Positions 55,646-64,000 of a stretch of DNA of 64,000 nucleotides are shown piece by piece. The stretch's first letter is position 1, and each line of letters begins with the position of its first letter. Below the pieces are notes generated by a model. The model saw only the letters and a program-made list of their open reading frames with translations, was not told where the DNA came from and ran no database searches. Position numbers and translations under genes: made by a program. Source of the DNA: Sceloporus undulatus (Eukaryota > Chordata > Lepidosauria > Squamata > Phrynosomatidae); assembly GCF_019175285.1 (NCBI RefSeq), contig NC_056522.1, positions 70,691,369-70,755,368 on the forward strand, given 5' to 3'.

Positions 55646-56954
55646 TGAACATAGATAAAATTCCCAAGTCTATACTGTGTAATGCCTTTCTTGGGCCAAC
55701 CTCAAAGGCACCAATTTTTTTCTCCGTGTGGTTTTGAAACAAAGAGTGTCTTTATCAGCCAAAGTTGTTTCCAGAAAGAATGCAGGAGAAAGGAAGAAGG
55801 AAATGATAGTGTCAGGGCCACTAGTCTCTGGTGGTTTGAGAAGAAGAGTCTGTGGATTCTCAAAGGCTAATCTGACCACAGCCCCTGGGCTCTCTAGGAA
55901 TCAGAAAGGCAATTAAAGGCAGAGCAATAATATTTGCTTATCCATTAGAGAATCCAAAAGAGACCACCTTAAAATTGCAAACCTGTTTCTAGACAATCAT
56001 GTTAATTGTTATTATTTATATCAGTTTAACATCTTTGTTTCTCAAGGTGGTACACACAGATTTCCCAGCAGGGATAACCCAAGACATTATGGTGCCTGAA
56101 ACAAAGGACTTTCTATGTACACATCTTGACCAGATCAGCAGTTAAAGTTTACTTCAGTGTTGGCAATGAAAAGACAGCATCCTTCATCTCACACAAGGGA
56201 CATATTATTATTATTATTAACCTTTATTTATGAAGCGCTGTAAATTTACACAGCGTAGCTTAGCTTCAGACAGTGCTACTGAAAGGGGTCCATGAGTGAG
56301 CCATCAGCTGCCACTTCTGGACAAGTCTCCAGGGAAGGGAAAAAATGGTAGCCAATGGACACAAAGATGGTCACAGTCTCTAGGATACTGGGGGCGTGGA
56401 TTACTGGTGCACCACATTAACCAAGCGTGAGAACATGCAGTCCTAGATCTCCAAGAGGCAAATTGCCAGGGAACTCAGGATGAAATGGTTGGAGAGCTGT
56501 CACCTGTGCCCCAGCATTTGCTGCCTGATGCCATTGGATTATTTTGCCTAATGGAAAGACTGGGCCTGATTCCCAGGTGGTCTCCTATTCAGTCCCTGAT
56601 TATCCCAAATATGATTAGTTGTAACAAGATAGAACAAACATGAAGAGCTGTAGTAAGATGGCTACTGCATCATACACCTTCCAAATAATATCAAATCAAC
56701 ATATACCTCAGATTTTAGTCAAACAGCACTAGAGATCAATTTGAGATAAGTTTGCATTAGCATTATTGAAATAGTCAAATTATTGTCAGTATGTAAATGT
56801 GCATTGTATATCAGCCAGTGTCCAGAAACTGAATGTTGGCAATCTCAGTTGCATGTTATGAATATCCAGAAATACACACCAGCAAATGTAGACTATCACT
56901 TGTTAGTTGCTAGCCTTTATGGGCACTTATCTCAGAGCCTGGAAACAATGGCAT
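55646..56954. other. Intergenic
   Basis: An antisense LINE-like tail at about 56205-56275 (TTATTATTAACCTTTATTTA); otherwise nothing recognised. Confidence 0.55.
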
Positions 56955-57746
56955 AGGAGTTTATCACACGGGACGGGAGGCTCTCAGTTTCGAAAGAGAA
57001 GATAGCGAGGTCAATTTGAAAATTCACACAATCACGTGATTACTTATCACACCTTAAATTCGCTGTAACGCCCTCCCTGAACGTGACCCAGATTCTGTGG
57101 AAAGTAAGCCATCACATCGGTGGGTTCTTAACTGCGAATTGGCACCTTGCGCATGCTCAGTGAGACTCCAGATGACTGGAGCATAGCACATTTAGGCGAG
57201 TGAGAGAGAGGAACCAAGGAAACCCACAATTTACAAAAGAGGTTGGGGGGGGGCAAGAAGAATGGTTGAAAGAACATGCTCTATTCACGTTAAAATTAGC
57301 ATATATTCACTCTTGTCATGTTAAAATGTGAATATAATGGTTATTCAATAGTTCCTGCTCCATGTCTATTAATTAGCAGGCAGCAGCCCCTCTTCAGCAA
57401 TGCTTAAGGACAAGCGGAAGCAAAATTGAAGCGGAATTGCAGCATGACCTCATGGGAACCCCCCTTCCAGATTTTTTTTGGGGGGGGGAAACCAGGACCA
57501 AAGGAGACATGCACATCACACCAAACAACAGCGCACTGAGTATGAAGTTGCCTAGGAATAGGGTTTGTGACTTCACTAGTTCATCGAATTTGCTTAACTG
57601 TGGATTGACATGTGATTGTGTTCAGAGTGCATTCGGACTGCCACCGATCGCATGTGGTAACCTTTTGCACAATAACGTGAATACGCATGATTGCGTTCAG
57701 AATGACACTGGATTATCCTTCCAATTTCAGTCGTGTGATATCCTCC
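56955..57746. mobile_element. Second copy of the ATCACA-ended transposon, diverged
   Basis: It shares the phrases AATTGGCACCTTGCGCATGC and ACGTGAATACGCATGA with 3527-4230 and has TTATCACAC / GTGTGATA-like ends. It lacks the 81-bp array. A CR1 fragment abuts its right side. Confidence 0.65.
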
Positions 57747-57749
57747 ATA

Positions 57750-58205
57750 GAATCACAGATTCATAGAATTGGAAGAGACCTCAAGGGCTATCCAGTCCAA
57801 CTTCCTGCCATGCAGGAACACCCAGCAGATGGCCATCTAGCCTGTTTAAAGACCTCCAAAGAAGGAGAGTCCACCACACTCCAAGCAGCATAGTCCAGTG
57901 TTAAACAGCTCTGACAGTCAGCAAGTTGCTCCTGAGATTTAGATAGTATCTCTTTTTCTGTAGGTTGAATCCATTGATCCTTGTCTTATCCTCTGGAGCC
58001 ATGGAAAACAAGCCTGTTCCCTCTTTGATATGACATCCCTTCAAATATTTAAACATGACTATCATGTTTCCTCTTAAGCTTTCTTTAATCAGGCTAAACA
58101 TTTTCAGTTCCCTAAGCCACTCTGCATAGGGCATGGCTTTCAGACCTTTCATCTTTTGATTGCCCTCTTCTGGACGCATTCCATACCTACTATATTTGAC
58201 ACCTG
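57750..58205 (-). mobile_element. CR1 LINE 3' fragment, antisense
   Basis: A more diverged CR1 3' end whose reverse complement encodes MKGLKAMPYAEWLRELKMFS-like sequence. It is capped at 57750-57790 by the typical end TTCTATGAATCTGTGATTCT. Confidence 0.82.
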
Positions 58206-60056
58206 GTGCAGATAATTTTAAATACAGTATATCCCAGGCTTCAACAGCCTTTTCTGGGTATGGCAGAGCTTCTGGCCAGGTGGGAAAGGGAGGCAACTTA
58301 CTTTCCCACCTGGCCAGCAGAACTGGAAGGCAGTTCAGTCCAGTGGGATGCTCCAGCTGCCCTGCAGCCTTTCTGGCTCTGATGGAGCTGCTGGGTGAGT
58401 GGCCATGAGAGGCTATTCTCTCTACCCCTTGCCCAACAGAGCCACTAGATCCAGAAGGTAAACCTTCCCACCAGCGTACTGAGCTACAATTCCTTCTGAG
58501 GTGGTCTAACCTCCCCCCCCCCCCCCCACCAAGTGATGCCCATGCCTGGAAATGTTACTGATTTGGGCTACAACTTCCAGAATCTCTCAGCCAACATAGC
58601 CCCTAGGATTCTGGGAGTTATGGTCCCAAAAGGAACATTTTCAGAACCAACAAAAAGAGGGAAAGCAAAATGAAAATCCAACCCAACAAGAAAAAGGGTA
58701 GATGATCATCAATCAAGTTGGGAGGTGTATTTCCCAGTTTACAAATTCACGGGAAGTGAAATGAAGGTCTGTTTGCTGTTAAATTGTGTTTTCCACTCCC
58801 TTTCTATAATTTTTCCCACACTCCCAAAAAATTCCACAGACTCTGTTTATATAAAAAAAATCTAGCTCTGAATTTGTTTTATGTTTCGTGTGATCTTTGA
58901 AAAAGCACACATATGAGATCATCCCATGTGACAATCTGCATATGGAACATCAATTGCTACACGGAAGTGGCTTATATGTAGTGTGGGTTTTTTTTTTGTC
59001 ATGGGTGAAGTTAATAGGCTATTAATCTAATAAGGATGAAAAGAATTCAGAAGTGTTTTTCTTTTGCTATTGTGCCAGTCAAAACAAAGCAGGCTTCCAC
59101 ATTAGAGCGAGGCAGCAACAACTGGGAATAAGTGATCATATTTCTTAGTGGAGAGGACTCTTATAGTAAAGAATGGCAGGATTACAGCAGGTTAACAGGA
59201 ACCTGAGTTGGAATTCGTATATGTGAAGTTCATCAGGCTGGTATGTGTTACATCATAGGTAAGCGATATGGCATATCTGTTTTTCTCATTATTTGCTGAC
59301 CTTTGCTCCCTGGGGTTCTGCATTCACCAATAAGCAATATGTGTTCAGATGTGTCTGCCATTTTCATCAGCAGCACACTGCGCAAAACCAAAATAAATTC
59401 TTTCACTAAATCATACATTTTCAACTGCATTTCCTTTATTTCAAAGTTTACCTCTTCTATATAATTTCCCAACACACTGACTGAATGTTATGTATGTGGC
59501 AGAGCTTGGAAACGTTACTGTTTTGGACTACAAATTCAAGAATTTCCCAGAATGCAGACACACAAGGGAATTGGTTACAGATGCTATACAAATCAGATAC
59601 CCGGAACCCTTGATTATGTTGATAGATATTTTTCCTGATTTCTCCTTTTTCTTTCTCCTTGCATGCCTCAATGGTTTAACTTTATTTCCATCCCTCCTAT
59701 ATTTTCTGTTGATAAATGGGCCCTTTAGTATCAGCTGCCTCTTGTTGGTGTTAAATTTCTTCCTTTGCAGGTTGTTATTACCAAGTGAGCAAGCTGTTGT
59801 TAGCCGTTGGATAAAATTGGTCAGAGACACAGAAAAGAGCTAGTGATATCACAAAGCGCCAGCAGCTAGTGCTATCAAAGTAGCAGGGACCTCAGGAATT
59901 GGCTGAATTTTATTGATGTTAACAATCTTTCAAAATCAGGCTTTCATCTTCTCATTTTGTCTTTAGGACTCTGATATAGAATGCAGGAAAATAAAACACA
60001 GTAAAAAAAAACAAGGAGGAGGAGCATACTCACACAGTCTTATTTGTTGATGTGGG
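58206..60056. other. Intergenic
   Basis: A fold-back MITE half at 58553-58628 and C runs near 58511. Overlapping open frames at 59490-59843 (both strands) have no family features. Confidence 0.55.
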
Positions 60057-60240
60057 GACTATTCACACTAACAATCATAGTGCTATGATTCCATATTAAC
60101 TGCCATGGCTGCATCATGGCTCTCTGGCAGAGAATTCTAAACGTCACAAAAATCAACAAGCCCCAGGATTCCATAGGATGGAGCCATGGCAGTTAAAGTG
60201 GGATCAAAGTCCTATAATTGTGTGCTGTGGAAAGGCCCTT
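60057..60240. mobile_element. Palindromic hAT-like MITE
   Basis: ATTCACACTAACAATCATAG at the left is inverted by CCTATAATTGTGTGCTGTGG at the right. Central inverted pair CATATTAACTGCCATGG / CCATGGCAGTTAAAGTGGG. Confidence 0.7.
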
Positions 60241-60299
60241 AGAGATGTTTTTCAGGTTATCACTCTCAGATGACTTTTTTGTGCAGTGCATGGTTAACT

Positions 60300-60932
60300 A
60301 TTAGACAACTTGGAAATTACTGCTCAAGAAGAGAAACACAGCCAACAGCAGCTATAAAAGAACTAGAAAATATCCTAAAATGCAAAGATATAGAACTGGG
60401 CACAAAAGTTAAGACTAATACAAGCCATTGTATTCTCTGTACCGTGTATGGATGTGAGAGCTGGACAGTTAAGAAAGAAGGATAGGATTGAAGAAAATCA
60501 ATTCACTTGAGATATGAGAGCTGATGATTCTGTGGACTGCCAAAAAGACAAACAAATGGTTCCTAGAGCAGATCAAGCCAGAAATCTCACTGGAAGCCAA
60601 GATGACAAAACTGAGGCTATTGTACTTTGGACACACCATGAGATGGCACAATTCATTGGAAAAAACAATAATGCTAGGAAAGGTGGAGGGTAGTAGAAAG
60701 AGAGCGAGGCCATATGCTAGATGGATGGATTCTATTACGGAGGTCATGGGTATGACTTTGCAGGAACTAAGCAGAACAGTGGAAGACAGGAATAATAGAA
60801 TCATAGAATCGTAGAGTTGGAAGAGACCACAAGGGCCATCCAGTCCAACCTCCTGCCACGCAGATGTCTCATCCACAGGGTTGCCATGGGTCGAGATCGA
60901 CTTGAGGGCAGTTAACAATAAATGACAACAAC
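60300..60932 (+). mobile_element. BovB/RTE LINE 3' fragment
   Basis: It encodes the BovB C-terminus: KDIELGTKVK, VYGCESWTVKKEG, LEAKMTKLRLLYFGHTMRW and SLEKTIMLGKVEGSRKRARP. It ends GTCGAGATCGACTTGAGGGC and a CAACAA tail. A short CR1 piece is inserted at 60796-60862. Confidence 0.83.
60796..60862 (-). mobile_element. Short CR1 3' end nested in BovB
   Basis: About 67 bp of antisense CR1 terminus (TAGAATCATAGAATCGTAGA, then AGTTGGAAGAGACC...) interrupts the BovB fragment, whose coding sequence resumes after it. Confidence 0.75.
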
Positions 60933-61884
60933 AAATTTTTCATTCAAATAGTTTAATGAAGAGTTCATACCAGTGGATTGGCAAAATGTGGATTTGAATG
61001 CCTGCGCATTGCCACATCCCATATTATTTGATGGCAGGGCATACATGCAGACACCCTGACAACAGACATATGCATGTAGCCACCACTGAATAATATAGGG
61101 TGTGACTCTCCACAGTTTTCACCATCTGTAGGGCTCGTAGAACTGAACCCCCACTAACAGGAAGGGTCCATTGTATTCAAGAAGCTTCTCAAGCCAGTTC
61201 TATAGATCTTACACATAAACTGGCCTTTAGCAATAGTGGAATGTTTTGTCACCAACAAATTCTCTTTGATTTTCCCTCACAGTACAAACTGTTATACTAA
61301 CTGGGTAGGGGGAGGAACTTTGCACAACAACCAGCTTGATCATTTTGATCAACAAAAAACTAGTGTGTTCAGTCCCATACACAACCAAAACAATTAAACA
61401 CAGCCATTCAACACAACCATGAAGGGATGAGTTTTTATAATCCAGCCCTGAAGTCATAAGAATCTTTCAAATATTTATACTTCTTACACAAAAGTACAGA
61501 GTTTTTTAAAAAATTACATAAGGCAGAGAATCTGCTACAATTTCATTATTTTACTTTTGCTTTTGTTTTTATTCCACCCAAAAGCATTGTTGTCATAATC
61601 TATCTATCCCCAGGGTCAAACCTTCTTTTCTCTATTAATTGTATTGTCTATTTTGGTGAGTTTATTCCCCCCTCGATGATAATGTGTCATAACAGCATTA
61701 ATGAGGGATTGATGTGGGTCACTTAACCACTGAACACAGTGCAATATATACAGTGTGCCATTAGTACAATTTCCTAGCACTGGCATCAAAATCCCAGAAT
61801 CTGTGTTCACAACAGAAAAATAATCAGTGATTGTTATAAAGATAAGCTTCCACAGCAGCCAGAGGCCTTACAGGAAATCAATAT
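60933..61884. other. Intergenic, nothing recognised
   Basis: AT-rich with short open frames only. Confidence 0.55.
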
Positions 61885-62085
61885 CAATACAGTGTGATGT
61901 TGACTTATGGTGAGCCCATGAATTTCATAGGCAAGAAATACTCAGAGGTGGTTTTGCCAGTTTTTCCCCTCTGAAATATAACCTACAGCATCTGATATTC
62001 ATTGGCAGTCTCCCATCCCGGTACTAACCCGGGTTAACCGTGCTTACGTTCCAAGATCAGATGGGATCTGATGCCTTCAGTACAG
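61885..62085 (-). mobile_element. 5S-rRNA-derived SINE
   Basis: The reverse complement of 61982-62067 contains TCTGATCTTGGAACGTAAGC and TTAGTACCGGGATGGGAGAC, followed by the same body as the other copies (CCTCTGAGTATTTCTTGCC). Confidence 0.82.
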
Positions 62086-62276
62086 TAAGAATCAGGATTA
62101 CAGTGATGATACAGCTTCAGCAGGAGTGCATTGGTCCTCCAGATGTGGAAAGGCTCCTATAAAACCAAGAAAACAGATGAAGAGGCAGTTTCAACTGGGC
62201 TGAGGGACACCACTGCTTTGTCAGATCAAGAAAGGTAGACTCCAATACCTGAATCCCCAGAATCAACTGATATTTT

Positions 62277-62358
62277 TGGACAACAGTTCCCAGAATCGAC
62301 AAGCCAGCATGGCCAATGGCCATTCTGGCTGAGGGATTCTGGGAGTAGTATTCCAAAC
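62277..62358. mobile_element. Short fold-back MITE
   Basis: TTGGACAACAGTTCCCAGAA is inverted by TTCTGGGAGTAGTATTCCAA, with a central hairpin at CAGCATGGCCAATGGCCATT. A worn half-copy occurs at 58553-58628. Confidence 0.65.
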
Positions 62359-62802
62359 AATAATTTTATCAAGCTACACCATCCAGCTTTAAGGATTGCA
62401 ATGCTCTTGCCGCAACCTGTAATTTTTTGGTAGGAACCCTGGCCTAGCTAATGAATTCCTAAGTTTAACTCTGATTTTCTCTTGACATGCTAATACAATA
62501 TAGTTGCTCTTCCTTGCATTTCCTCTTTTCATTCCTCTCCTCCTTGTACTTCGGGCCAGTTTTATTTCTTTCTCCTTTTGCCAACCATTCTTTATGTTAT
62601 TGCTCACTCTTCTTTTATGATCTGTTGTCTTTTCTTTTTCTTTTCAGTAAGTCTCTTCTATGCTGTGTTCTTTTTTGGGAGAGCAGTCATCAAACTTCTT
62701 TGGTTTGGCTATCCAAACTACCATTCTTTATGAAGACCTTGCTTTTTTTCTCCCTCACTGCCTAGCTGGCTTTTTAAAAATGGATTGTCTTCGTTGGGGT
62801 TG

Positions 62803-64000
62803 TTCCCACTCGCTTATACACCAGTTTACAAATAGAATCCAAGGTGTATCGTTCCCACTCAATCTCGAATTAACTCTAGAACAGTTCTAGATTAACCCGC
62901 AATCATTCCCACTGCGATTAGAATCTGATTCGAATCGTAACATTTAACCCGGATTAGAAGCCTATAAACCAGCGTAAAAAAATACTAGGGTCTACCCTAG
63001 TACTATCCCTTGATCCGAGATAGGAAACGCTGTATTTAAATGGGAATGTTTCGTCGTCTGATTCGGGTTCCACAGGATGAGAGGATCAGCGCTCAAGGGG
63101 CTGGCCTGGGGGTGTCACCCTCTTTGGTTTCTTTCTGCATTGCCGGCGCCATTTTCTTCCATTCGCATAATAGCCTTTCTTCCGGTGGATTGCAACCTCC
63201 TCTCTGCTCCTCTTTCGTAGACTGATGTGTGAGGAGAGCCATTGAACACCATTTTTAACTATTCTTTTTTTCTTTTTCACCTCTGGCTGAGCACCAGATG
63301 GGCTTTGGAAGACAGCCCAGAGATCAATGGGGCAGGCAAAGCGAATTTGGGGAACCGAGGCTCTTTCCAGAGGAACTATGGGATGGCTCCCAAGACAGCC
63401 CAGGGAGCAATCTTCCCCAAAGATTCTCTCCCCATGCGGCGGCGAAAGCGAATTTGGGGCTACCGAGGCTCTTTCCAGAGGAACTATGGGATGGTTGTGT
63501 TTGTGAGACATTTATCCTCCTCTGCCAGAGAGTGCTGGTGCCATAATAAACTACCATTCCCAGGATTCCCTAGCACTGAGTTATGGCAGTTAATATGGGG
63601 AGACACAGAAGAGGATGAATAAGCGCCTCCTGATTGGCTCTTTTTAAAAAAACGCAAAATTTATAACGAATTAAAAATGGCCAGGTAGTGCGAACGCAGG
63701 TACAGGCTACATCGGTGTATGTTACTCCGAATTAATGTGACATCATGATGACGTCGCTTTGATTGACAGCCAAAACAAGTGAATGTGAACGAAAAAGTAA
63801 CCAAACTGGTTTAAATATACACCGATTCATCCTTGAATGGGAACGAAACAGGGTCAATTACAGTGAATTAAAATAAAACGTTACGTAAATGGGAACGATA
63901 CAAATAAAGCGATTTGAAAAGCGGGATAACACTCGCTTTATTTTGAATCACTTTAAAATGAACCGCTGTATTTGAATTCGTTTTAAATTGCAAGTGGGGA
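62803..64000. mobile_element. Non-autonomous DNA transposon with TTCCCACT-type ends and repeated subterminal motif
   Basis: The left end TTCCCACTCGCTTATACACC faces the window end GCAAGTGGGGA. TTCCCACT recurs at 62851 and 62905, and its inverse (TGGGAATG, TGGGAACG) at 63041, 63838 and 63890. About 1.2 kb, no transposase frame. A 107-bp-spaced direct repeat lies inside. The right boundary coincides with the window edge. Confidence 0.6.
63338..63500 (+). repeat. Direct repeat of about 50 bp, spacing 107
   Basis: AAAGCGAATTTGGGG followed by ACCGAGGCTCTTTCCAGAGG begins at 63338 and again at 63445. Confidence 0.8.

Noticed and set aside
59490-59843. Open frames of 100-117 codons on both strands
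   Set aside because: Overlap each other, no recognisable domain, no splice context.
35512-64000. GNPAT exons, expected beyond EXOC8
   Set aside because: No frame resembling the acyltransferase was found; the region is repeats and unassigned sequence.

Overview
The window is vertebrate nuclear DNA, most likely from a squamate reptile (a lizard). The evidence is the mix of interspersed repeats: CR1, L2 and BovB/RTE LINEs, tRNA-derived SINEs with a BovB-like tail, 5S-rRNA-derived SINEs, a tyrosine-recombinase (DIRS-type) retroelement and many small palindromic DNA transposons. Two well-conserved vertebrate genes are also present. I cannot name the species.

The two host genes sit head to head in the centre. 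SPRTN (DNA-protein crosslink protease) lies on the minus strand, five coding exons from 30241 down to 23831. EXOC8 (exocyst subunit EXO84) lies on the plus strand, two coding exons from 30781 to 35511. The 539 bp between their start codons is a CpG-rich bidirectional promoter with NRF1-, CRE-, ETS- and CCAAT-type sites. The same SPRTN/EXOC8 pair is found in mammals. Two points stand out. EXOC8 is split by a 2.55-kb phase-0 intron, although the human gene has its coding region in one exon. The last SPRTN coding exon loses its frame at three poly-A runs, each apparently one base too long, so it is either an assembly artefact or a gene lacking its C-terminal third.

Left flank (1-23830): the 3' part of a CR1 LINE; SINEs; a 965-bp inverted-repeat element nested in a SINE; a nearly complete 6.3-kb DIRS-type element (5968-12270) with inverted ends and an internal complementary region; L2 fragments in both orientations (one carrying a 324-codon reverse transcriptase piece); a CGG/CAG tract; and a hammerhead-like folded repeat.

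Right flank (35512-64000): no host exon recognised. It holds layered repeats: a solo LTR inside a palindromic transposon, a CR1-Tigger-BovB mosaic, a 1.28-kb CR1, several antisense CR1 ends, BovB, 5S SINEs, and at the right edge an unusual DNA transposon with repeated TGGGAAC-type subterminal motifs. The expected neighbours EGLN1 (beyond SPRTN) and GNPAT (beyond EXOC8) were looked for by protein motif and not found, so they presumably lie outside the window.
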